Assembly: GCA_016840025.1 (NCBI GenBank) | Contig: JAEOTF010000238.1 | Location: 1-16,916, forward strand | Source: Candidatus Hodarchaeota archaeon | GTDB lineage: Archaea; Asgardarchaeota; Heimdallarchaeia; Hodarchaeales; YT1-039 | Direction of reading: 5' to 3' | Length of the DNA: 16,916 nucleotides | In this document: positions 6,906 through 14,423 of the stretch, in pieces | Position numbering within the stretch: position 1 is the stretch's first letter | Layout of the letters: each line of letters opens with the position of its first letter | Position numbers and translations under genes: made by a program | Notes under the pieces: model-generated | What the model was told of the DNA's origin: nothing | The model's input: only the letters and a program-made list of their open reading frames with translations | The model's database searches: none

Positions 6906-8837
6906 TCAGACCGAAAATGTAGCTATCACCGGATTATGGTCCGAGGCCTTACCTTCTTTAATTACATCTGCTGTAAGAAGCGTTAATCCTCTGTAAAATA
7001 CAAAATCAATGGTATGCTTCTCTGCCTGTTTAGTTGTCGACACATGTTCACCATTGTGAGAATCAGCATACGAATCATTCAGCCCAACGTCTAAAATTGT
7101 TTGGATTTGGGAAGAATTGGGTTCAGAATTGAAATCTCCTAACAAAATTATGGGGCCTGTTAAAGAATTAATTATTTCTACAGTCTTATCTGCCTGAGCA
7201 CTACGATCTTCTTCACTTTCTCCAAAATGAGCCACAAGGACATTCACAGATACATTATTTACCTTTACTAAGGTAACGAGTAAAACTGCAAGTTCACCCT
7301 CAGAGGGGAGTACTATAGCGAGAGTATTTTGAATTTTATAGATAGATAACAAAGCATTACCAAATGTACTGTCACGAGTTGCAGGGCCTGTGTAACTATG
7401 CATATCCATGTCTTCTGCAAGCCATTCAACAACATCCCGGTTTGCAGAGCTAACTCTTAATGTATCTGTTTCTTGTAATCCAATTATACTTACTTTATTA
7501 TCACGAATGACTTGGGCAATAGCTTCAAAATTCACATTCCCATCTACATCGAAACCCTGCTGAATATTATAACTCATAACAACAAAACTTGTAGGTTCGG
7601 GATATGTGCGTAGGTAGTCTAAACCTACGCGGATTGTTGTAGCACCTAACACACCAACAATAGCAATTAATCCCAGAGCTATCAAAACCTCACGTCGAGG
7701 TATGACAAGATTAAATGTAGGAATTCTAAGGAATGGGTTTTTAGTTCCCAAAATCACGAATAATATGCTAAGTAAGAGTAATACTTCCTCAGCTTCACGA
7801 AAAAGCCATCCTCCAGGGACATAATCATACGTTGCTGTAAAAACAGAGCCAAAAACTAAGAACAAATAGATTAAATAGCCAACTAAGAATGTACGTCCAG
7901 GAGGATACTTGACAACTCTTTCTATAACTATGAACCAAAGGGGAGGAAGAACTAACCCTAAAAGTAGTCCCCCAAGAAATCCACCTAACCCATCCCCATA
8001 AGCTAGTAGCACAGCACCTAAGAAGCTAATTATCCCCCAAACATTCCCTTCTGTCCAAGAAGATAAGGCCATTAAGAGCCCGAAACTGAAAATAAAAATA
8101 ATGAGAAAACCCCATGGAAAAGGTGACATACTCACCCATCGAGGAATAACACCATAACTGGAAAATAACCAATGAGTAAGGAATAACATACTTCCAAAGC
8201 TTAAGCTTGTAAGTACACACATATTTTCAAGAAATGTAATTTCTTTGGGCACAATAACCTTTTCTTTGTAAAGAAACGCTACTGAAATTAGAGTAAATAA
8301 TAAAGCAAGAATGTTAAATAGTAACAAAGCCCACAAGGGATTACGTGAAATAAAAGCCCAGCGTAGTGCAATAAGCAGCAGAAGTCCCAAAAGAAAACCC
8401 CATGCAGCTCGTTCTCGTCTTTCATTTGAAATTAGCCATTCTCCAATTTGGCTAAGCATAGCACTTCCAACCCCAATCCCAAGAAAAACAGCTCGTAAAA
8501 AGGCATTGGGAATGAAGTACCCTATAATGCCTACAATCATAGCTCCCTGAACTATAGTTAGATTTTCAAAGATTTTCTGACGGAGAGAACGATTTCCTAA
8601 CAGTACAGGTGTAAAAAATACCCCTAAAAACAGTATCGAGGCATTAATAGATAAAGTAGCTAAATTCAGGAAATATACAGAAGAAACAAGCTCAACGATA
8701 AGCGACCAACACACATAGCCAAGCCAAATCTCAGCAAATAATCCTATAATCCATGAAAACGATCCTTTATCTGTCATTATATCCATCAACTTGAGAAGCC
8801 CAGTAAAAAGAGCTAAAATACTTTGAAGAATGTTCAC
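6906..8837 (-). CDS. Cwh43-like membrane protein with C-terminal EEP domain
   Basis: The product has 643 residues. About 390 are hydrophobic, in roughly 12-13 membrane helices. Near their end comes TYDYVPGGW..RE (336-347), which resembles the segment before the last helices of eukaryotic Cwh43/PGAP2-interacting protein. An endonuclease/exonuclease/phosphatase domain (about 415-643) follows, with its catalytic set intact: SYNIQQG (N424), GLQETD (E456), VAHFG (H537), GDFNSEP (D568, N570), TIDFVFYRG (D611) and SDHNPV (D633, H634). Between these, WLAEDM, GPATR and LPSEGELA also recall the Cwh43 EEP domain. In yeast Cwh43 acts in replacing the lipid of GPI anchors by ceramide. Archaea are not known to make GPI anchors of that kind, so a phosphodiesterase acting on membrane lipids or lipid-linked glycans is an inference. 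The gene follows the methyltransferase gene by 62 nt and is probably co-transcribed. The EEP call is firm; the Cwh43 relation rests on remembered sequence and is less sure. Alternative: a general membrane EEP hydrolase. Confidence 0.82.
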   Translation of the reverse strand: MNILQSILALFTGLLKLMDIMTDKGSFSWIIGLFAEIWLGYVCWSLIVELVSSVYFLNLATLSINASILFLGVFFTPVLLGNRSLRQKIFENLTIVQGAMIVGIIGYFIPNAFLRAVFLGIGVGSAMLSQIGEWLISNERRERAAWGFLLGLLLLIALRWAFISRNPLWALLLFNILALLFTLISVAFLYKEKVIVPKEITFLENMCVLTSLSFGSMLFLTHWLFSSYGVIPRWVSMSPFPWGFLIIFIFSFGLLMALSSWTEGNVWGIISFLGAVLLAYGDGLGGFLGGLLLGLVLPPLWFIVIERVVKYPPGRTFLVGYLIYLFLVFGSVFTATYDYVPGGWLFREAEEVLLLLSILFVILGTKNPFLRIPTFNLVIPRREVLIALGLIAIVGVLGATTIRVGLDYLRTYPEPTSFVVMSYNIQQGFDVDGNVNFEAIAQVIRDNKVSIIGLQETDTLRVSSANRDVVEWLAEDMDMHSYTGPATRDSTFGNALLSIYKIQNTLAIVLPSEGELAVLLVTLVKVNNVSVNVLVAHFGESEEDRSAQADKTVEIINSLTGPIILLGDFNSEPNSSQIQTILDVGLNDSYADSHNGEHVSTTKQAEKHTIDFVFYRGLTLLTADVIKEGKASDHNPVIATFSV

Positions 8838-8899
8838 ATGTCACTTCATTTGACATTATAAATTAATTCCTGTCTTGTTATCGATCTTTATCCAAGTTA

Positions 8900-9511
8900 T
8901 CAAGGGAATTCAGCTACTACAATACTGCTCCTACCTAATTCGATTGGATGCTGATCTATTACAATAAGCCCTGCTTTTTGTATAAACTCACGTAAACCTC
9001 CTTGTTCCAAAAATTGCCGCCCATTTCTGAAATGTGTTGCACCTGCTAATCGTTCTATAAAATAGATAAAAAATGCTCCTATTTTTGACCGATTATTCCA
9101 AGACTGTTCAAAATCAACCAGAATAATTTTTCCTTCTGGAGCTAATAACCGCCTTGCCTCATCTAGCATTTTCATACGTAACTTTTGGGATTTATCATGC
9201 AAAGCATAAGATATAACAACCCCATTTAGGCTTTTGTCTCTAATTGGAATATGTTCAGCATCTGCACAGATAAAAGGAATATGGATATATTTTGAAGTAG
9301 CGTATTTAATCATAGCCGCATCTAAATCCAATCCAATGGTCTGTTCACCTTTTCCAATCAAATAACATTGTTTTCCTGTTCCACAGCAGACATCTAGGAC
9401 AGGAAAAAGGCCATATTGTAAAATATATCTCGCAACCCGTTGTTTTGTGCCTTTTAATAAAGACTCAATTGTCCAATCATATATCCGTGCGGAAAAATTA
9501 GAACTACTCAA
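8900..9511 (-). CDS. class I SAM-dependent methyltransferase (UbiE/Methyltransf_11-like)
   Basis: This 203-residue protein shows the standard class I methyltransferase order: motif I VLDVCCGTG (38-46), the acidic strand end GLDLD (60-64) that holds the ribose of SAM, CADAEHIPI (82-90), the motif IV region GVVISYALHD, and LLAPEGKIILVDF (122-134). The stretch THFRNGRQFLEQGGL (159-173) is a conserved substrate-side segment found in many small-molecule and lipid methyltransferases of this group. It is cytoplasmic, without signal peptide. It is the first gene of a likely two-gene unit with the Cwh43-like membrane protein, so a membrane lipid, quinone or other hydrophobic substrate is plausible but unproven. 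The ATG at 9511 gives a normal-length protein. A 24-bp segment inside codons 158-166 recurs exactly at 6856-6879. Confidence 0.85.
   Translation of the reverse strand: MSSSNFSARIYDWTIESLLKGTKQRVARYILQYGLFPVLDVCCGTGKQCYLIGKGEQTIGLDLDAAMIKYATSKYIHIPFICADAEHIPIRDKSLNGVVISYALHDKSQKLRMKMLDEARRLLAPEGKIILVDFEQSWNNRSKIGAFFIYFIERLAGATHFRNGRQFLEQGGLREFIQKAGLIVIDQHPIELGRSSIVVAEFP
9015..9038. repeat. 24-bp direct repeat, copy 2
   Basis: This is the second copy of the repeat at 6856-6879, located inside the methyltransferase gene, where it encodes most of THFRNGRQ. Because the motif is conserved in the family, this copy is probably the original one and the copy at 6856 the derived one. Confidence 0.9.
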
Positions 9512-10041
9512 TGAATATCCCTATTCAACATTTTATGAATACCGCTTTATAGTTTAGTGAAGTTCTTTTTTGTGAAGAAAATAATGTATTTATCAAAAAA
9601 TAGTTAGGAAGAAGTTTGATAATAAAATAAAGATGATTTAAATGAACAAGTCGTGGAAGAGTATACAAACTTCTTTTAATGTTCATATACAAACATTAGA
9701 GATATTTTCTATATTTTCTTATTTAATTTCTAGTAGTTTTCGCCAGATCAGTTTATTATGATGTCACTTGAGTGATGTAATTGATTAAAATTAAACTATC
9801 ATTTAAGAATCTAAAAGATTAATGTTAGCTAAATAGATATAGTAAGTCGGTTTATCTGCTGTAATGAACTAGAGATCTATAAATACTGAAGAAAATTTAT
9901 TGGAATTAAGGACATTATAAGATTGTTAGCGGAGATTTTTACTAGTAAGCCTAAAAATGAGTGATTCTCATATTATAATTACGTACTAATCATAGCAGTT
10001 TTTTTCTTGTGATAGAGGATAAAGTATAATGAGGCCCAATA
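9512..10041. other. divergent AT-rich intergenic region
   Basis: About 530 nt separate the methyltransferase gene (-) from the GTPase gene (+). I see no protein-coding or tRNA-like sequence. It should contain both promoters. A small inverted repeat, ATGAG (9957-9961) and CTCAT (9967-9971), is followed at once by ATATTATAATTA (9970-9981), which could be the TATA element of the GTPase gene with a leader of some 35 nt; the repeat would then be placed like an operator. GAGG at 10031-10034 is a possible ribosome site for the ATG at 10042. Confidence 0.4.
9545..9552 (-). promoter_or_regulatory. possible TATA box of the methyltransferase/Cwh43-like unit
   Basis: Read on the - strand the sequence is CTATAAAG, 34-41 nt upstream of the methyltransferase ATG. 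At the usual archaeal TATA-to-start distance this gives a very short leader. The call rests on position and resemblance only. Confidence 0.35.
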
Positions 10042-11175
10042 ATGTTTAATAAACTAATTAGAGGGCTGGGAAAAAAGAAAAAAAAGCAAGTGAAAGTTTC
10101 AGTATTAGGACTTGACCATGCAGGTAAGACAACGATAATAGGTTGGTTAAATAGAAGGAATTTTTCAAATCCAACTAGGACTTTGGGGATGGAAATAACA
10201 AATGGTAAAGATTTAGAAGGTTTTTCATTAAAGAGCTTAGATTTAACAGTATGGGATATTGGAGGACAAGAACAGTTCAGAAAAACTATGTGGCAGGAAT
10301 GGGTCACAGGTTCCAATGCAATAGTCTATGTTATTGACGCTAATGATAAAAATCGTTATGAAGAAGCGATGGGCGAACTCTATCGTGCTGTATCTTTATC
10401 TCAGGAAAATAAAATCTTTCTATATATTTTACTAAATAAGATGGATATTCTAAAAGATGTTTTAAATCCTCTTGATAGTGATGATAATGGGAAAGCGGAA
10501 GAAGAGCTACTTGTCAAGGAAGGGAATATTCATGCAATTATTAATAAGAACTTGATTGAGGGTTATTTAGACGACTTCATGTGGCAGATGAATCTCGAGA
10601 ATTTAGGACATGGATTTAAAAAGCATGTTCAAATGTTCCAGATTTATGGAACATCTGCTAAAACAGGATTGGGACTGGAGGAAGCATTTAGTGATTTATT
10701 TAAGAAATTATTAGTGATTGATCAAGAAGCAAAAGAAACTACAGAGGCAATAGAATATGTGCCTCCAATACAATCACATGTTATGGGAGTACATAATGTA
10801 TATGTCATTAATGATGGAGGTGTGACGATTGTTTCTGCAAAACTTGGATCCATTGATAAAGATCCTTCTCTGGTTGGAGGTTTACTAACTGCATTGACTA
10901 TCGGAACAGATGATATATTTGGTAGTGCAGATGAAGAGATCACTCAGTTCCCCTTAGGGAAATATTCGGTTTATATCAGGAGATTTGCTAATCTAAGAAT
11001 AGCTGTAGTCGCTGACCCAAAAGCTCAACCTAGAATTTTAGAAAAGGTCACTTTAATGGCACAAAGAATTTTAGATAGTTTGGGTATTTCAATCCCAGAG
11101 AGTGGGGCTATGGATTTCTCCGAAAAATGGCAAGTAGAATTTGAAACAAGAATGCAAACAATTTTATCATTTTAA
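10042..11175 (+). CDS. Arf-family small GTPase fused to a C-terminal longin-like domain
   Basis: The N-terminal part is an Arf/Sar/SRbeta-type GTPase: G1 GLDHAGKTT (23-31), a switch I threonine region NPTRTLG (43-49), G3 WDIGGQ (71-76, with the Arf-type glutamine Q76), G4 NKMD (132-135) and G5 TSAKTG (204-209). It begins MFNKLIRGLGKKKKK, much like the Arf amphipathic helix plus basic patch, but without the Gly2 used for myristoylation. The gap from G4 to G5 is about 40 residues longer than in Arf1 and contains DSDDNGKAEEEL (145-156), an EF-hand-like loop lacking the final acidic residue. Residues about 248-350 read VHNVYVINDGGVTIVSAKLG, DPSLVGGLLTALTIG, ITQFPLGKYSVYI, NLRIAVVADP and a closing helix, which I take as a longin-type domain similar to that of the protein at 5952. 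In eukaryotes Arf-like GTPases bind longin proteins in trans (SRbeta with SRalpha). Here both are on one chain. It is probably a peripheral membrane switch protein. The GTPase call is firm; the longin call is good. Confidence 0.88.
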   Translation: MFNKLIRGLGKKKKKQVKVSVLGLDHAGKTTIIGWLNRRNFSNPTRTLGMEITNGKDLEGFSLKSLDLTVWDIGGQEQFRKTMWQEWVTGSNAIVYVIDANDKNRYEEAMGELYRAVSLSQENKIFLYILLNKMDILKDVLNPLDSDDNGKAEEELLVKEGNIHAIINKNLIEGYLDDFMWQMNLENLGHGFKKHVQMFQIYGTSAKTGLGLEEAFSDLFKKLLVIDQEAKETTEAIEYVPPIQSHVMGVHNVYVINDGGVTIVSAKLGSIDKDPSLVGGLLTALTIGTDDIFGSADEEITQFPLGKYSVYIRRFANLRIAVVADPKAQPRILEKVTLMAQRILDSLGISIPESGAMDFSEKWQVEFETRMQTILSF

Positions 11176-11241
11176 ATGATCCGAATCTAAGGATAATGTT
11201 TCTTTACGGTTATCATATGGAGAGGTATTACTCAAAAAAGA

Positions 11242-11274
11242 GATAAACAGTGAAATTAAATTCTACTGTTTATC
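11242..11274. terminator. 10-bp inverted repeat between convergent genes
   Basis: GATAAACAGT (11242-11251) and ACTGTTTATC (11265-11274) are perfect reverse complements with a 13-nt AT-rich loop. The repeat lies between the 3' ends of the GTPase gene (+) and the cytochrome gene (-), where a bidirectional terminator is expected. There is no long T-run after it on either strand. Confidence 0.5.
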
Positions 11275-11298
11275 ATTGACTAGGCTGGTGAGGGCTAA

Positions 11299-12678
11299 CT
11301 AAACCTGTTTTCTTCTAAGGTAAAGGACAGTAATACCGAGAAGCTTAATTGCCAATAGGAAACCTACTAACTCAAATCCAGGTATTAACCCCTCGTCTTC
11401 CTCTGCTTTATCGATAGCTTCTTGAGCTAGAGTATTGGCTTGAGTCAACTTAGATATCGCTGTATACAATTTGAATTCAGCGAGATCAGGATTGTGAAAA
11501 CCAGTGCTGGAATCATACTTCACAAAATTAGCAAGAGTTTCGGCTTCTTCAATTAAAGCAAAAGCACTATCGACCTTTTCCTGGTTTGTATCCTCAGTTT
11601 TATTCGCCTCATTAGCCTTAACTTTGACTGTCTCTAGAAGTGTATCAAAGTCAGTTAGAAGATCGGTGATATTACCTTGTACCTCATTTTTCCACGCAAT
11701 GCGTTCATCAACAGTTCCAGAATCATGACACCCCGACTGATCACAAGTGTGAGGAAGATCAAGTAGCCAAGTATGATTCATTCCGGTATCAAAACCCCCT
11801 AGGTCATTTTCAATCCATTCAAGATCATATCCATGGCAATTAGTACAATTAAAGGCATTATGAGGGTTATTAACATCTGTAAACATTAAAACAGTCGTTA
11901 CTGCGTCTGGTGCATTATGGCATCTACCACAGAGATCTAAAACTTTATTATTCCTTAGTTGAGTAGCGTTACTTGGATCCATAGGGTCATGACAGGTTGC
12001 ACAGGCGATCGTAGTAAGATCCGTATTGTTTAACCAGAGATTGTACTCAACACCTAATGCTTCATAGTTACCTGGCCAATACGTTCCTTGTCCCGACATG
12101 CAATGTAAACAGGAATCCTCTGCTTCACCTGTAGCTAGCATATCATTTAAGGACTGATAATGACCGCTATTCACGTAATCTTCAAGCCTGGGACCTGCAG
12201 GGCCGTAGTGACAAGCACCACACACATAAGCACTGTGATTAACAACGCCAGGGTCGTGACAGACTGCACAGGTTACACTAAAATCCCAATAGACCACAGA
12301 CCCGCTGCTATTATCATATCTGGTAGCCATACAGTGTGCACATGAAGCGTTGAACTCTGCAATAGTTTTTACAGTACTTTCTCCCATAAATACATGACTT
12401 CCATTACTTGTTGTACCAGAACCCATACCAGTACCAAGCCAGTCATTATACTCAGTAGGATGGCATGTTTGACATGTATCCGGATGCCATGGCTCAGGAA
12501 CAGTAATGTGATTAGTTGTACTAGGGGAAGTGTATTTCGGACTAATAAATTGTGTTCCTAAGCCTATAGCAACTCCTGTTCCAAGAAATAGTATACCCAT
12601 CCAGTAGAATAATACGACTCGCTTTCCACTCCAATTACTTTGAGTTCTTAACTCACTAATAGATATACGGTCTTCCAT
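11299..12678 (-). CDS. membrane-anchored multiheme cytochrome c
   Basis: The 459-residue protein has an N-terminal hydrophobic segment (about 21-45) that would export the rest. Heme-binding motifs are CQTCH (69-73), CAVCH (137-141), CGACH (153-157), CATCH (226-230), CGRCH (250-254), CTNCH (278-282) and a CX3CH, CDQSGCH (312-318). Two further sites read CAHCM (113-117) and CLHCM (190-194), with methionine where the heme-ligating histidine is expected. So there are seven canonical or near-canonical sites and two odd ones. A helical region (about 330-430) with GFHNP (393-397) resembles the C-terminal helices of nitrite-reductase-type multiheme cytochromes. The end, IPGFE (432-436), a membrane helix and RRK, looks like a PGF-CTERM surface anchor. 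The likely role is electron transfer or small-molecule redox chemistry outside the membrane. The start is supported by a strong ribosome site, GAGGAG, at 12685-12690. No heme-maturation or partner genes are in the window. Class firm; reaction unknown. Confidence 0.92.
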   Translation of the reverse strand: MEDRISISELRTQSNWSGKRVVLFYWMGILFLGTGVAIGLGTQFISPKYTSPSTTNHITVPEPWHPDTCQTCHPTEYNDWLGTGMGSGTTSNGSHVFMGESTVKTIAEFNASCAHCMATRYDNSSGSVVYWDFSVTCAVCHDPGVVNHSAYVCGACHYGPAGPRLEDYVNSGHYQSLNDMLATGEAEDSCLHCMSGQGTYWPGNYEALGVEYNLWLNNTDLTTIACATCHDPMDPSNATQLRNNKVLDLCGRCHNAPDAVTTVLMFTDVNNPHNAFNCTNCHGYDLEWIENDLGGFDTGMNHTWLLDLPHTCDQSGCHDSGTVDERIAWKNEVQGNITDLLTDFDTLLETVKVKANEANKTEDTNQEKVDSAFALIEEAETLANFVKYDSSTGFHNPDLAEFKLYTAISKLTQANTLAQEAIDKAEEDEGLIPGFELVGFLLAIKLLGITVLYLRRKQV

Positions 12679-12684
12679 TGCCTT

Positions 12685-12690
12685 CTCCTC
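12685..12690 (-). promoter_or_regulatory. strong ribosome binding site of the cytochrome gene
   Basis: GAGGAG on the - strand, 6 nt before the ATG at 12678. This is the clearest Shine-Dalgarno sequence in the window and fixes the cytochrome start. Confidence 0.7.
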
Positions 12691-12853
12691 ATTGAATTTA
12701 GCTATCGTTCTCCAATTTATGGAAAATTTTAACTAAGTACATCCTATTAATGTATATGAATTTTAAAGTAACCATCGTTCCTTGGGCAAAAAGTAAAAAA
12801 GCTGCAAAAATTCATAATTGCCATAATTATTCCATAAATCAAGATTTTATAGG

Positions 12854-12862
12854 CATATAAAC
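12854..12862 (+). promoter_or_regulatory. possible TATA box of the amidohydrolase gene
   Basis: CATATAAAC lies 28-36 nt before the ATG at 12890. That spacing places the transcription start at or near the ATG, so the mRNA would be leaderless, in line with the absence of a ribosome site before this gene. Confidence 0.4.
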
Positions 12863-12889
12863 TTAAGATATGAATATTAGGTCATTAAA

Positions 12890-14374
12890 ATGGTTTCACA
12901 GCGTCTCTTTCTTCGTACACGATTTTTAGTACCATTATCTGATCATATTGGACGAAATAAGCGTATAGAGGATGGTTATATACTAACAGAGAATTCTAAA
13001 ATTTTGGAAGTCGGAGAATTTTCACCAGAAGTTGGTAGACGCATTATAAAGCAATATAATTCATCATTAACAATTCTTGGGAATTCAAATGTTAAGTCAC
13101 CATCTGTAGATGACATGAAAATAATCAATGGGGTAGCTCTTCCTGGTTTTGTAAAAGCACACGGTCATGACCATGAGTCCCCGCTTATTGGCATTACTAA
13201 AGATGTCCCCCTTACTGTCTGGCTCGATGAAGCAGTTAATTATTTTACAGGATTTCTCAATGAAAAATTTGATGATTTAAAAGAAGAATTCGGTAAATCC
13301 CCTTATCTGATCACTTATCTCAAAGCGAAATTAGATGATATTCAGTATGGAATCACTTCCTGTATGACTCATCACTGTAATTTCAATAAATACCATGTGG
13401 ATGACCTAGTAGAAGCAGTTAAAATTGCAGGCACCAAAATAATCATAGCTGTGGGATCACAGGATCGCAATTATGACTCCAGAATTTTAGATAGTCCACC
13501 AAGAATGGCAATTGAACGACTTGACAGATACTATGAACAATATAAAAATATCAAGAATATACGTATTATTCCAGGTCCAGATCAATTCTTTTCAAATGGT
13601 CCTGAGCTTCTCAAGGCATTAAAGGAATGGGCTACCGATCATAAAACGCTTATTCATATTCATTCATCAGAGGAACCAGGAACAACCAAATGGTTTAAAG
13701 AAGAATATGGGATGACTCCAGTTGAATATGGTGAATCTATTGGATTTCTAGATGAAAACACGATACTAGCTCACCAAGTTCAAACTACTGAAAATGATTT
13801 AGAGATTTTAGCAAAAACAGGCACCAAGATCGTGCATAATCCTTTAGCGAACACTATTCTGGGCTCTGGGATGCCTCCAATTCTGAAAATGCTCAATAAA
13901 GATATTCCTGTAGTTATTTCAACCGATGGGTCTGGTTCAGCAGATAATCAAAATATAATTAACGCCGCACGAGTTGCTAGTCAATACCAAAAGGCATATC
14001 ACACAAATGCGAAAGTTTTACCCGCCCAGAAGATATTAGAGATGATCACAGTTGATTCTGCAAATATGTTGAGACTCAACACCGGTTCTCTTGAACCAAA
14101 CAAAGATGCAGATATTGTGGTTGTTGATCTTGATCTGCCAAATATGATACCAACCCGACGAGACACTGTTATTGAGAATTTGATCTGGGCAGCAAATGGA
14201 AATGAAATCAGCTATGTTGTAGCAAACGGAAAGGTTTTAATGTATAATTATAACTTTATTACTCTAGATAAGAGAGAAATCTGTCAGAACGTGCAATTAT
14301 TAGCAGAGAAGTTCGAAAAATATATGGAACAAGCTAGGCCACGTAAAGAAACAGGTATTCAAAGGGAATCTTAA
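12890..14374 (+). CDS. metal-dependent amidohydrolase/deaminase (ATZ/TRZ, MtaD-like)
   Basis: This 494-residue cytoplasmic enzyme belongs to the amidohydrolase superfamily, in the branch with S-adenosylhomocysteine/methylthioadenosine deaminase, atrazine chlorohydrolase and guanine deaminase. Metal-site motifs are PGFVKAHGH (H91, H93), HIHSSEE (H256, H258, E261), ILAHQVQ (H295) and ISTDGSG (D346), with the family segment IVHNPLANTILGSGMPP (314-330). The N-terminal strands (1-80) and the C-terminal LEPNKDADIVVVD segment form the usual beta-sandwich domain. The expected reaction is hydrolytic deamination of a purine, nucleoside or similar heterocycle. The first motif has K-A-H-G-H-D-H rather than the more usual N-x-H-x-H, giving an extra histidine. 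The gene is monocistronic, divergent from the cytochrome and convergent with the glycosyltransferase gene (49 nt between ends). Superfamily firm; substrate not assignable. Confidence 0.88.
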   Translation: MVSQRLFLRTRFLVPLSDHIGRNKRIEDGYILTENSKILEVGEFSPEVGRRIIKQYNSSLTILGNSNVKSPSVDDMKIINGVALPGFVKAHGHDHESPLIGITKDVPLTVWLDEAVNYFTGFLNEKFDDLKEEFGKSPYLITYLKAKLDDIQYGITSCMTHHCNFNKYHVDDLVEAVKIAGTKIIIAVGSQDRNYDSRILDSPPRMAIERLDRYYEQYKNIKNIRIIPGPDQFFSNGPELLKALKEWATDHKTLIHIHSSEEPGTTKWFKEEYGMTPVEYGESIGFLDENTILAHQVQTTENDLEILAKTGTKIVHNPLANTILGSGMPPILKMLNKDIPVVISTDGSGSADNQNIINAARVASQYQKAYHTNAKVLPAQKILEMITVDSANMLRLNTGSLEPNKDADIVVVDLDLPNMIPTRRDTVIENLIWAANGNEISYVVANGKVLMYNYNFITLDKREICQNVQLLAEKFEKYMEQARPRKETGIQRES

Positions 14375-14423
14375 GAATATAATGATATCAGAAGTATTGA
14401 ACTCATAAAGAGGAGCTTATTAA

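Noticed and set aside
8026..8550. Short frames inside the Cwh43-like gene on both strands
   Set aside because: They arise from the hydrophobic coding sequence of the main frame and show no independent features.
11504..12345. + strand frames inside the cytochrome gene
   Set aside because: Antisense to a gene with nine cysteine-pair motifs in frame; no independent support.
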